A stretch of 62,246 nucleotides of DNA from Ruminococcus sp. (lineage in GTDB: Bacteria > Bacillota > Clostridia > Oscillospirales > Ruminococcaceae), in the NCBI GenBank assembly GCA_017620025.1, contig JAFZRF010000010.1:1-62246 (forward strand), read 5' to 3'. Under the pieces are notes generated by a model, which had not been told where the DNA came from, did no database searches, and saw nothing but the letters and a program-made list of their open reading frames with translations. The position numbers and the translations under genes are program-made. This document shows, in pieces, positions 24,378 to 32,512 of this stretch (positions within the stretch are counted from its first letter, which is position 1; each line of letters opens with the position of its first letter).

Positions 24378-25232
24378 TTATCTTGATTTTCCCTCAAGCA
24401 TTACCAATGTACCGCACTCGGGCATATATGAGTACGCTGCTATATAGCTGCCGTTTTCGTCTTTATACTCAATGTTTCCCTTAGCAGGTGCATCAGTCCC
24501 GCTGAGCTCGCTGCAAAGAGAAAGTAAACTGTCATTTGTAATGTCATTGCCGGCTGCATCAGAATCACCGCCGAAGATATACTTCCTGTTATTGACATTG
24601 ATTATCTTATAGGATGCACTCTTTATCCCCTTCATTGAAGGGATATCATTGCTGAGAAGTGAATCAGCTATCAGTCCGAGGCCTGCAAATCCGATATAGC
24701 CGTCATCATCGCCGGGAATGATCTTATACATTGAAACTATATTTCTGCCCGAAGCGGGTGACATGATTATTCCGCAATTGTATAATCCGTCTTCAGAATC
24801 CAGCATTGCTTCCATAAGTTTTTTCTGGTTATTAGTATCAGCTCTTGTTATCATGCCGACGACCTGTTTGTTAGTATGTGTAAGCACATGGGTACTGAGT
24901 TCACTCGCATATATACCCTCAAGGTCATCTATATGCTCTGAGTAATACTCTGTGAATTCCTGCGCCTCCACGACAGCCTTGTCATTATCCGGATCTTCCA
25001 GCAACGCCTTTATCTCGGGGGCCTCGGCATACAGAGTCAGCGTTTTTTTGCCTTCTGTGAAGAAGTTTTCTATCAGCTCTACACGTTCTTCTGTCAGCCC
25101 GGCCATAGTGTTCAGAGCATTCTTCCTTGCAGCAACGGAAGCACCCTTCAGCGCACCTCCCGCAATTGCAATCACCAAAGCTCCCGCTATGACTGCAAGA
25201 GGCAGCTTTGATCTTTTCTTTTTCTCTTCCAT
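24378..25232 (-). CDS. Membrane-anchored Cache-type sensor domain without output domain
   Basis: 284 residues: a basic cytoplasmic tip, one membrane helix (about 10-28), and an outside domain with a long helix followed by beta segments (ALLEDPDNDKAVVEAQEF, VLTHTNKQVVGM, IIMSPASGRNIVSMY, YIGFAGLGLIA). This is the character of a double-Cache ligand-binding domain as found in chemoreceptors and sensor kinases. There is no second helix and no HAMP, kinase, MCP or GGDEF module. Its promoter abuts the three-repeat array at 25339-25392, so it may be regulated with the lipoproteins at 16815-18276. Confidence 0.68.
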   Translation of the reverse strand: MEEKKKRSKLPLAVIAGALVIAIAGGALKGASVAARKNALNTMAGLTEERVELIENFFTEGKKTLTLYAEAPEIKALLEDPDNDKAVVEAQEFTEYYSEHIDDLEGIYASELSTHVLTHTNKQVVGMITRADTNNQKKLMEAMLDSEDGLYNCGIIMSPASGRNIVSMYKIIPGDDDGYIGFAGLGLIADSLLSNDIPSMKGIKSASYKIINVNNRKYIFGGDSDAAGNDITNDSLLSLCSELSGTDAPAKGNIEYKDENGSYIAAYSYMPECGTLVMLEGKSR

Positions 25233-25310
25233 TATTACTCATCCCTTCATAATCATCGATCGTCAGGCTCCTGTATTTAAGAAGCCTCAGCCCGTCCCGG
25301 CTATATATTA

Positions 25311-25339
25311 ATGATAACACAGAGATGATCCGCTGTCAA
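25311..25339 (-). promoter_or_regulatory. Promoter of the Cache-domain gene
   Basis: On the minus strand TTGACA (25334-25339), 17-bp spacer, TATCAT (25311-25316). The -35 overlaps the repeat array by one base, exactly as at 18368-18373. Confidence 0.78.
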
Positions 25340-25392
25340 TGCAACTGACATACCTGAAAATGCAACTTACCCATTCAAAACTGCATCTTACC
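25339..25392. promoter_or_regulatory. Second 21-bp-pitch repeat array (candidate LytTR sites)
   Basis: ATGCAACTGACA (25339), ATGCAACTTACC (25360) and CTGCATCTTACC (25381) repeat at exactly 21 bp, in the same orientation and at the same distance from a minus-strand -35 as the array at 18373. The stretch 25393-25680 beyond it holds no gene I can support. Confidence 0.75.
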
Positions 25393-25680
25393 TTCTGAGC
25401 AGTTTTCAAATATTTCCTGTAGTAATACGAAACAATGCCATCGCTGCAGCAGTCTTTCAGAGATTGCCGGAATCATAGAAAGCATATGAATTTATGTGCC
25501 ATACTGAATCCGGTATCTTTACCGATGTAAGCTTTTCACATACGTAGAACATGGAATCTGAATCCTGCATATCCTTAAACCACTTATCTGAACCTCAGCA
25601 GGAATTGAACGAGTAACAGTCTCTCATAAGCATAAAGACGAGCAGCCTGATGCTAAATCAAAGATCAGCGGTATTATACA

Positions 25681-25709
25681 TTTACACTCAGAACAATCTG
25701 TGGTATAAT
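25681..25709 (+). promoter_or_regulatory. Promoter of the GH9-dockerin gene
   Basis: TTTACA (25681-25686), 17-bp spacer, TATAAT (25704-25709); leader of about 115 nt before 25831. Confidence 0.72.
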
Positions 25710-25830
25710 AGTATCAAAGAAACAAAGCAACGGTATCATATTTCTTACCGTTATTACGGACAATGCGCCATGTCTGCACTGACATTGCGTCCATATAATA
25801 TCTTTCAAACATATAAGGGAGGGAATTAAC

Positions 25831-28800
25831 ATGAACAAGAAACTCAAAGCCATCACCGGAAGCCTGACAGCGGCAGTCCTGCTCTCTGCTTACGCTTCGG
25901 TATTTGCAGTTCCAGTAAAAGCAGATGCCGGACAGCTGCTCGGGCAGACTGATTTTGAGGACGGTACCTGTCTTCCCTGGCAAATTTGCACGACTGCCCC
26001 TGCATACCAGTACTGCAGGTTCAATGACAGCGGTAAGTATGAAATTTACATCAGCAATCCGGACGGTCCGAATTCCCGCAGTGATCTGCAGTTCCGCTAC
26101 AGAGGCCTCAGGCTTGCCGAGGGACACAGATACACCGTGAAGGCAGAGATCACAGCATCTGACGCCGGTTACGTCTACTCAAGGATCGGCAACTACTCCG
26201 ACACTGTCGATTACTGGCATGATCTCGGCGACGGCGAGTGGAAGCCCCATCAGTTCTCTGCTGGTGAGACACTGAATCTTGAAACCTCATTTACTGCGGA
26301 AAACGTAGAAGACGAATTTGTTGAGTGGTCATTCCAGTATGCAAACAACAACGGTAAATACAACAACAATGATACTGGTATGCCTGCTGGCTCCACTATC
26401 ACATTCGATAACCTGTCACTCATCGACGAGTCAGGCAGTGAGTTCGACTTCGACAATACACAGGAGTCAGGTATTATCAGACCGCAGTCAAACGTTCGTC
26501 TGAATCAGATAGGCTACTATGAGTACCTCGCTAAGGTAGCGTCTTACGTTACAGATGCCTCCGAACCCCTTACCTTCCACATTTATGATTCATCAGGTGA
26601 GGAAGTCTACACCAATAAGGCTTGCAAGGTCATCAAGGACGATTTTGAATCCGGTACACCTGAGGATCGAGAAGGCTCATACAGGGATGAATGCCGGAGA
26701 ATGTACAAGGATTCCGGTAAATATGTTCAGTTGCTTGATTTCACCGAATTCAAGACCGGCGGCGCAGATTACTACATCGTTGTCGATGACACTGTCGGTG
26801 TAAGCGGCACAAGATCCGGCAATATTGAAGGCGCTTTCGATACCACTGTCGAGGACAGCAAGATCATGTGGACAAACTGGAAGACAGGCGTTTCCTACCA
26901 GATGAACAAATCGCACCCCTTCAATATCGCCAACACAGTATATGACGGACTTCTGAGGGATTCTCTCAACTACTTCTATCAGAACCGCTCAGGATGTGCG
27001 GTAAAATCAAAGTATATCTCGTCCGGCGATAAGGCTTCACTTTCTCATGACGAATACGGTCATAACCCGGATACAGGCTATGTACAGCCGAATTGGGTCA
27101 AGTGCTACACTAATGATTTCGACGGCGAAAAGGAGTATTCCGTAACCGCAACAGGCGGCTGGTACGATGCCGGCAATCACTGCAAGAGCGTGATCAACGG
27201 CAGCAGTGCTGTATGGACTCTACAGAATATGTACGAAATGTCAAATAAGCTCGGCACAGATGGTAAATGGACAGACGGCAAGACTGTTTTCATTCCTGAG
27301 AATGAAGACGACGTTCCCGATGTTCTTGATGAAGCAAGGTATGAGCTCGACTGGATGTTCGATATGATCGTCAAGCCGGAGGATCCTTACTTCGGCAAGA
27401 ATGCCGGAATGGTATACCACAAGATGCAGGATCACATACCGACAGGCCTTGCTGTCCACGCCTGGAAGTATGAGGGATATGATATCGAAAATATCACACG
27501 TATAGTAAAGCCTCCGACGTATGCAGCTACATTCAATATGATCGCCTGCGCCGCACAGGCATCCCGTCTCTGGAAGGACTTTGATCCGGAGTATGCGGCA
27601 AGGTGTCTCGAGAACGCTGAAACTTCGCTCGCTGCTATAGAGAAGCTCAAAAGCGATTGGAATATCAAGGAAGGTTCTTCAAAGAGACAGGGTTATACCT
27701 ACAGTTCATACACAGAAGGCGATGATGTCTATTTCGCTCCTATAGATCAGGCTGTTGGTGCAGAAGCCTACGGTGATGAATTCGCAGTCGATGACTACTA
27801 CTGGGCGCTCTGTGAGCTTTATGCCACAACAGGCAAGGAAGAGTATTATACAAAGCTCATGGAATACAGCAATCCCAACGACACTACCGGAATGGACAAG
27901 GCTCTCAGCCTGACCGCCAATCTCAGCACAGGTGAGAACTATAATTCATTGTGTTCCTTCAACGGGGGCTGTACAGCAGGCTATGGCACCCTTTCTCTCT
28001 ACCTCAACACTGAAGGATATGTTTCAGAGACTGATCGCCAGACGATAGCTGATAATATCATCAAGGCAGCAGATAGCTTCATTAAGACAGAAAACAAGCA
28101 GGGCATGGGCATCCCCTATACTAACGTCTCTTTCTATACCATTTTCGACTGCCACCATTTGTTAGGCTATGAATACGGCTCAAACTCTTATGTTGTAAAC
28201 AACGCTATAGTAATGGCCTACGCTTTCGATGCATCAGGGAAAACCAGGTATATCGACGGCGCTTCTGTAGCTATGGACTACATCTTCGGACGCAACGGAA
28301 ATGACTTCTCTTACGTATCCGGCTACGGTGATGTTGCTCTCCGGTACCCTCACCACAAGTTCTGGGCGCACGAAGTAAACCCTGACTTCCCGCTGGCTCC
28401 TTCCGGCGTTCTCTCCGGCGGTCCTGCATCCTATTTAAGTGATGATTACTCATCCTGTCTGGGATATAAGGAAGCCGGTATTGCAGGTCAGAAATGCTAC
28501 GCCGACAATACTGCGGCATTCTCTGTAAACGGTGCTGCCGTTCAGTGGAACGCTTCGCTTGCCTGGATGACTTTCTACTTGCAGGATGTAGCACCTACTC
28601 TTTATTTCCATGGTTATGACTGGAGTACTGAAACAGAGCCGACAACAAGCAAAGAGCTTCCAGAGGCGATACTGTGGGGCGACGCAAACGAGGATAACAA
28701 GGTAACCGTTGCCGATGCAGTGGCAACTCTCCAGTACATCTGCAATCAGACAAAATACGCTCTGACCGATCAGGGTTTAGCTAATGCTGATGTTGTTGAT

Positions 28801-28914
28801 CCCGGCAAGGGCATCACTGGTGAAGACGCTATTGCTATCCAGAAGATAGATGCAGGTCTTATCAGAGCTTCCGATCTCCCCGTAGATTCTGCAGGACTCA
28901 AGTATTTCAATTAA
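25831..28914 (+). CDS. Secreted GH9-fold dockerin protein lacking catalytic residues
   Basis: 1027 residues. Signal peptide 1-32, a CBM4-like module (about 35-210), an Ig-like CelD_N module (about 222-330), a GH9 (alpha/alpha)6 domain (about 345-930) and a C-terminal dockerin with DANEDNKVTVADAV (951 on) and GKGITGEDAIAIQKID. GH9 enzymes cut beta-1,4-glucans with an Asp base in DAGD and a Glu acid in a C-terminal motif. Here the first reads YDAGNH, with N449 in the base position and D446 retained. The second, YADNTAAFSVNGAAVQWNAS, matches the family signature except that the Glu is G901. The His-region signature (SGYGDVALRYPHHK) is also altered. It may be a non-catalytic, carbohydrate-binding cellulosomal protein. 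GGGAGGG precedes the start. Confidence 0.88.
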   Translation: MNKKLKAITGSLTAAVLLSAYASVFAVPVKADAGQLLGQTDFEDGTCLPWQICTTAPAYQYCRFNDSGKYEIYISNPDGPNSRSDLQFRYRGLRLAEGHRYTVKAEITASDAGYVYSRIGNYSDTVDYWHDLGDGEWKPHQFSAGETLNLETSFTAENVEDEFVEWSFQYANNNGKYNNNDTGMPAGSTITFDNLSLIDESGSEFDFDNTQESGIIRPQSNVRLNQIGYYEYLAKVASYVTDASEPLTFHIYDSSGEEVYTNKACKVIKDDFESGTPEDREGSYRDECRRMYKDSGKYVQLLDFTEFKTGGADYYIVVDDTVGVSGTRSGNIEGAFDTTVEDSKIMWTNWKTGVSYQMNKSHPFNIANTVYDGLLRDSLNYFYQNRSGCAVKSKYISSGDKASLSHDEYGHNPDTGYVQPNWVKCYTNDFDGEKEYSVTATGGWYDAGNHCKSVINGSSAVWTLQNMYEMSNKLGTDGKWTDGKTVFIPENEDDVPDVLDEARYELDWMFDMIVKPEDPYFGKNAGMVYHKMQDHIPTGLAVHAWKYEGYDIENITRIVKPPTYAATFNMIACAAQASRLWKDFDPEYAARCLENAETSLAAIEKLKSDWNIKEGSSKRQGYTYSSYTEGDDVYFAPIDQAVGAEAYGDEFAVDDYYWALCELYATTGKEEYYTKLMEYSNPNDTTGMDKALSLTANLSTGENYNSLCSFNGGCTAGYGTLSLYLNTEGYVSETDRQTIADNIIKAADSFIKTENKQGMGIPYTNVSFYTIFDCHHLLGYEYGSNSYVVNNAIVMAYAFDASGKTRYIDGASVAMDYIFGRNGNDFSYVSGYGDVALRYPHHKFWAHEVNPDFPLAPSGVLSGGPASYLSDDYSSCLGYKEAGIAGQKCYADNTAAFSVNGAAVQWNASLAWMTFYLQDVAPTLYFHGYDWSTETEPTTSKELPEAILWGDANEDNKVTVADAVATLQYICNQTKYALTDQGLANADVVDPGKGITGEDAIAIQKIDAGLIRASDLPVDSAGLKYFN

Positions 28915-28918
28915 TACC

Positions 28919-28957
28919 GAAAAAAGGCTGTACTTCTAAGTTGTACAGCCTTTTTTC
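28919..28957 (+). terminator. Terminator of the GH9-dockerin gene
   Basis: AAAAAGGCTGTAC and GTACAGCCTTTTTT form the stem and T tract, right after the stop codon. Confidence 0.9.
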
Positions 28958-28993
28958 TGTATACAGCAAACGGAAAATACAATATTTCTGTAA

Positions 28994-29083
28994 ATCTGAT
29001 TTACAATGATGTATAATAAACTCACCACCTCAAAACTGCATCTTACCTCTTGAGCAGTTTTCAATTATTTCCTCTGATAATAC
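28994..29083. promoter_or_regulatory. Degenerate third copy of the repeat array before the SASP gene
   Basis: 29031-29083 matches 25376-25428 at 47 of 53 positions, including the third repeat (CTGCATCTTACC, 29036). In the same 21-bp phase CTCACC at 29021 and TTTACA at 29000-29005 resemble earlier repeats, but they are weak, and no minus-strand -10 follows. The conserved right part (GAGCAGTTTTCAA then TAATAC) lies upstream of the SASP gene and could serve as its promoter region. Confidence 0.5.
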
Positions 29084-29146
29084 AGAGTGATGCAGACATA
29101 CTATAGTCACGGCATCAAAACATTCTTTTCTAAGGAGATAATTATT

Positions 29147-29353
29147 ATGAGCAACGGTAATTCAGGTTCTTCAAACAAGGGCGTTATGACACAGAAGGGC
29201 AGAGATGCTCTCAACAGATTCAAGATGGAGTCCGCAAGCGAGCTCGGTGTTGATCTCAGCCAGGGCTACAACGGCGACCTCACTTCAAGAGAGGCCGGTT
29301 CCATCGGCGGACGTATGGTTCAGAAGATGATCAATTCCTATAAGATGCAGTAA
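29147..29353 (+). CDS. Alpha/beta-type small acid-soluble spore protein
   Basis: 68 residues. It has the two SASP signatures: a helix with KMESASELGV (the region cut by the germination protease in spore-formers) and the C-terminal AGSIGGRMVQKMI, matching the NGxVGGxMVKxM box. SASPs coat and protect DNA in dormant spores. A Ser/Asn/Gly-rich N-terminal tip and an insertion, DLSQGYNGDLTSRE, separate the helices. ATG 29147 follows TAAGGAG; the frame opens 60 nt earlier without a site. No other sporulation gene is adjacent. Confidence 0.85.
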   Translation: MSNGNSGSSNKGVMTQKGRDALNRFKMESASELGVDLSQGYNGDLTSREAGSIGGRMVQKMINSYKMQ

Positions 29354-29358
29354 TGCAG

Positions 29359-29384
29359 AAAGGGACTGCTCCGGCAGTCCCTTT
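29359..29384 (+). terminator. Terminator of the SASP gene
   Basis: AAAGGGACTG and CAGTCCCTTT around CTCCGG. It may also serve the converging degV gene. Confidence 0.8.
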
Positions 29385-29389
29385 ACATA

Positions 29390-30262
29390 TCACTTGTTTT
29401 TCCTTCTTATTATGATGCCGACAACGTCCGGACCGATATTGGAGGATACTACACCTCCGATAGAACCGTACATCTCTGCCTTGCGGCCGGTCCTCTTCAC
29501 AAGCTCCTTCTCAACTTCTATTGCCACTGAAGAATCTCTGCCGTGGAGCATAACATACGGGGTCTGAGGAGTCATATTTTTTTCGGCCAGCTCTACGAGC
29601 TTCGGCACGATATTCTTCTCGCCTCTGATCTTCTCAACCGTTTCAGTTGTACCGTCTGCAAAGAGTATTACAGGCTTGAGTCCGAGCATCTCACCGGCAA
29701 ATGCGGCGGCAGCTGAGATACGTCCGGATTTCTTGGCATACTTCAGATTGTACGGTACGGCATAGATACCGCATACATCGAACCAGTCCTCCAGATAGGC
29801 GGTAACCTCCTCTGCCGATGCGCCTCTGCGTATCTTCTTTACAGCCTCAGTTATCGGATATCCGTAGAAAATCGAATAGCATTTCGAGTCAACATTGAAT
29901 ATCCTTACCTTGTCTTTAAAGTCAGGATTGTTATCGTAGAAGTCTTCCTTAGCTATAAGAGAATTATTGAACGTACCTGAGCCCTTTGAGTTGATGGTTA
30001 CACAGATGATATCCGTTACTCCGCTCTCAGCAAGCTCCTTGTATGCCTCCTCGAAACGGAGAGGCGATATCTGTGAGTGCTTCGGGACATCCGGACACTT
30101 CGCCATCATTTCGTAGAATTCCTGTGTTGACTTGTCGAAGATCTCCCGGAAGGTCTCGCCATCAAATGTGATCTCGAAAGGGAGCACCTTTATACCGAGC
30201 TCCTCTATCGTCTCCTTCGGCAGATCACAGCCGCTGTCGGTGAGTATTGCAATCTTGGACAT
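29390..30262 (-). CDS. DegV family fatty-acid-binding protein
   Basis: 290 residues of the DegV/FakB fold. The N-terminus IAILTDSGCDLP is the diagnostic TDS motif, and the phosphate/fatty-acid site region HSQISPLRFEEAY is at about 78-92. The C-terminal SIGGVVSSNIGPDVVGI matches the conserved IG..I..HxGPG region, with Asn in place of the common His. FakB members present fatty acids to the kinase FakA; no fakA is nearby. It follows trmL by 18 bp on the same strand and is probably in one operon. Confidence 0.9.
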   Translation of the reverse strand: MSKIAILTDSGCDLPKETIEELGIKVLPFEITFDGETFREIFDKSTQEFYEMMAKCPDVPKHSQISPLRFEEAYKELAESGVTDIICVTINSKGSGTFNNSLIAKEDFYDNNPDFKDKVRIFNVDSKCYSIFYGYPITEAVKKIRRGASAEEVTAYLEDWFDVCGIYAVPYNLKYAKKSGRISAAAAFAGEMLGLKPVILFADGTTETVEKIRGEKNIVPKLVELAEKNMTPQTPYVMLHGRDSSVAIEVEKELVKRTGRKAEMYGSIGGVVSSNIGPDVVGIIIRRKNK

Positions 30263-30280
30263 TTCTTTTCCTCCTTGGTT

Positions 30281-30784
30281 TCATTCCTGCCATGTGTAGT
30301 CCCTGAGCCTGCCCTCTGTGGAGAGCTCGGGATAGTCCCACTGGCGCAGCACCTCGTACACGCCTATCGCTACGGAGTTTGAGAGATTCAGACTTCTGAG
30401 CTCCGGCCGCATGGGTATCCTTACGCAGCTCTCCGGATTTTCGTAGAGAAGGGATTCCGGAAGCCCTGCATCCTCTCTGCCGAATACAAGATAGCTGTTG
30501 TCAGGGTACTCCACATCGCTGTGTACGTGACGCCCTTTTGTTGTGAAATAGAAGAATCTTCCGTCGGGATTGCGCCGGAAGAAATCCTCCATTCCGTCAT
30601 AATATGTTATGTCGAGCTTGTCCCAGTAGTCGAGCCCCGCCCGTTTCAGATACCTGTCGCTGACCTCGAAGCCGAGTGGCTTCACAAGATGGAGCCTTGC
30701 TCCGGTGACTGCGCAGGTACGGGAGATATTCCCTGTATTCTGCGGTATCTGTGGTTCTACAAGGACAATGTTGAGTACTTTCAT
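30281..30784 (-). CDS. trmL: tRNA (cytidine/uridine-34 2'-O)-methyltransferase TrmL
   Basis: 167 residues of the SPOUT trefoil-knot family that methylates the wobble ribose of tRNA-Leu. Diagnostic segments are NIVLVEPQIPQNTGNISRTC (N-terminal), FGREDAGLPESLL and the knot IPMRPELRSLNLSNSVAIGVYE. Length and motif order match TrmL. Two ATGs lie in tandem; the second (30784) has the better spacing from AAAGGAG. It is the first gene of a pair with degV. Confidence 0.93.
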   Translation of the reverse strand: MKVLNIVLVEPQIPQNTGNISRTCAVTGARLHLVKPLGFEVSDRYLKRAGLDYWDKLDITYYDGMEDFFRRNPDGRFFYFTTKGRHVHSDVEYPDNSYLVFGREDAGLPESLLYENPESCVRIPMRPELRSLNLSNSVAIGVYEVLRQWDYPELSTEGRLRDYTWQE

Positions 30785-30891
30785 CATAACTCCTTTGTTT
30801 CTCCGGAACTGCCTGCCGGCAGGTATAATCTCTTACGTGCGGCAGAGAATAACTGTGTCCCTGTGGACAAATAATTATTCCGGAGTGACCT

Positions 30892-31065
30892 ATGGATAAA
30901 AATGCTATAATCAAGGGAGCGGCTGTTGGAGCTGCGGCAGGGCTTGCCTGCTATGTATTCTCCTCCGCCGGACCTATGAGAAAAAACAGTATAAGAAAGA
31001 ATGCAGGCCGCACTCTTAAGGCTGCCGAAAGTCTTATTGACGACCTCGCCGCCGTTTTCAGGTAA
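30892..31065 (+). CDS. 57-residue single-helix small protein
   Basis: A short frame divergent from trmL, with CGGAGTG five bases before its ATG. The product begins MDKNAIIKGAAVGAAAGLA, a glycine/alanine membrane helix like that of YtxH-type small proteins, and continues with a basic region (MRKNSIRKNAGRTLK) and an amphipathic C-terminal helix. Function unknown. Its stop codon overlaps the 3' end of ruvX on the other strand by 8 bp. Confidence 0.6.
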   Translation: MDKNAIIKGAAVGAAAGLACYVFSSAGPMRKNSIRKNAGRTLKAAESLIDDLAAVFR

Positions 31066-31483
31066 GGCCTGAGTTTCTGCGGTAGCCGAGATAGCTCTCG
31101 AGTATTATGACCGCTGCGACTGCGTCCACCACTGCCTTGCGCTTCTTTCCGCGGGTATTCGTGGTGTTGAGGTAGCTGTGTGCGGATACCGTCGTATTGC
31201 GCTCATCCCAGAGCTTCACCGGTATACCTGTCAGCTCTCCGAGCTTTTCGGCAAAGAGAGTGCATTTCTCACAGCGCTCTCCGACAGTGCCGTTCATATT
31301 CTTCGGATAGCCGACAACTATTTCCTCCGCCCTCTGCTCTTTTGCAAGGGCGGCTGTTTTTTCGATACATTTTTCAAAATCCTTTTCGGAGATGACGCAG
31401 ACCGGCGAAGCCATAAGCTCGCTCTTTCCGCAGACTGCGATACCTGTTCGTGCGTCTCCGAAATCAACTGACATTATTATCAT
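31058..31483 (-). CDS. ruvX: RuvX/YqgF family Holliday junction resolvase-like nuclease
   Basis: 141 residues of the RNase H fold. The first acidic residue is in MSVDFGDARTGIAV, the second in EEIVVGYPKNMNG, and the third in LWDERNTTVSAH, with the closing VDAVAAVIILESYL. YqgF proteins act in 16S rRNA end processing and have been called resolvases. It is the last gene of a run that includes pyrK, pyrD and a small lipoprotein frame. AAAGG lies 9 nt before the first ATG, which is used. Confidence 0.92.
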   Translation of the reverse strand: MIIMSVDFGDARTGIAVCGKSELMASPVCVISEKDFEKCIEKTAALAKEQRAEEIVVGYPKNMNGTVGERCEKCTLFAEKLGELTGIPVKLWDERNTTVSAHSYLNTTNTRGKKRKAVVDAVAAVIILESYLGYRRNSGLT

Positions 31484-31499
31484 CTGATCATGCCTTTAC

Positions 31500-31589
31500 T
31501 TATAGTATGTCCGGTGCAGCATAATTGCTGTTACAGGACGACAGCAGCGCTGCACTGAGCAGAAACGCCGCTGTCGGAATCTTTTTCAT
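31500..31589 (-). CDS. 29-residue small lipoprotein
   Basis: A short frame between pyrD and ruvX: MKKIPTAAFLLSAALLSSC followed by NSNYAAPDIL. It has a full lipoprotein signal, a basic tip and hydrophobic core ending in lipobox LSSC, so the mature peptide would be a lipidated 11-mer. It starts 11 nt after the pyrD stop. A Shine-Dalgarno match is weak, so expression would rely on translational coupling. It could be a chance frame, but a complete lipobox signal in 29 codons is unusual. Confidence 0.45.
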   Translation of the reverse strand: MKKIPTAAFLLSAALLSSCNSNYAAPDIL

Positions 31590-31600
31590 ATGCCGCTGCG

Positions 31601-32512
31601 TCACCACGGCTTAACTGTGCCGATGATGTCACGGACGGAAGCTATTCCCTTGCTGTCAAGGAATTCATTCATCTCCTCAACGATCCGTACAGGTGCAAAG
31701 GGATCGGTGAATATGGCTGCTCCGACCTGTACTGCCGAAGCACCTGCCATCATAAGCTCTATGGCGTCACGGCCGGAGGATACTCCGCCCATGCCGATAA
31801 CGGGTATATTTACGGCGTTGGCGACCTGCCATACCATGCGGACAGCTACCGGGAACACCGCAGGGCCGCTGAGTCCGCCTACGTTATTGTGGAGCACCGG
31901 GCGTCCGGTGTTGATATCGATACGCATACCGAGAAGCGTATTTATAAGGGAGACTGCGTCTGCTCCGGCCGCCTCAACGGACTTGGCTATCTCCGTGATG
32001 CTGGTGACATTCGGGGAGAGCTTTACGACGAGATTCTTTGAGGTCGCTTCACGCACTCTGCGTGTAACCTCAGCTGCCATTGTGCAGTCTGTGCCGAATG
32101 CTGCTCCGCCCTGCTTAACGTTAGGACAGGAGATATTCAGCTCTATCATATGTACATCGGTATCCTCGAGCTTTGCAGCTACCTCGGCGCACTCCTCGGG
32201 AGTTGAACCGGCGATGTTTGCGAGGATGACCGTATCCTTTGTGAGAAGGTAGGGCAGCTCGGACTCGATGAAGTGATCGATGCCGGGATTCTGGAGACCT
32301 ACGGAATTGAGCATACCCGCAGGAGTCTCTGCGATACGGGGGGCTATATTGCCGGTGCGTCTGTGCAGGGTAGTTCCCTTTGTGGCTATACCGCCGAGCT
32401 TATCGAGCGGGAAGAGCTCCTCGTACTCCCTACCGTAGCCGAATACACCTGATGCCGGGATGATCGGGTTCTTGAAGCCGACTCCGCATACATTTACTGA
32501 AAGATCAGCCAT
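31601..32512 (-). CDS. pyrD: Dihydroorotate dehydrogenase B, catalytic subunit
   Basis: 303 residues, FMN-binding TIM barrel that oxidises dihydroorotate to orotate in pyrimidine synthesis. The class 1B active-site cysteine is in NISCPNVKQGG, the N-terminal GFKNPIIPASG and the C-terminal IGMGGVSSGRDAIELMMAGA phosphate-binding segment are typical. Its ATG overlaps the pyrK stop by one base (TAATG), so the two subunits are translated together. AGGAGG lies 10 nt upstream. Confidence 0.96.
   Translation of the reverse strand: MADLSVNVCGVGFKNPIIPASGVFGYGREYEELFPLDKLGGIATKGTTLHRRTGNIAPRIAETPAGMLNSVGLQNPGIDHFIESELPYLLTKDTVILANIAGSTPEECAEVAAKLEDTDVHMIELNISCPNVKQGGAAFGTDCTMAAEVTRRVREATSKNLVVKLSPNVTSITEIAKSVEAAGADAVSLINTLLGMRIDINTGRPVLHNNVGGLSGPAVFPVAVRMVWQVANAVNIPVIGMGGVSSGRDAIELMMAGASAVQVGAAIFTDPFAPVRIVEEMNEFLDSKGIASVRDIIGTVKPW

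Noticed and set aside
25438-25530. Short plus-strand frame between the second array and the GH9 promoter
   Set aside because: About 30 codons with no binding site and no recognisable signal or motif.
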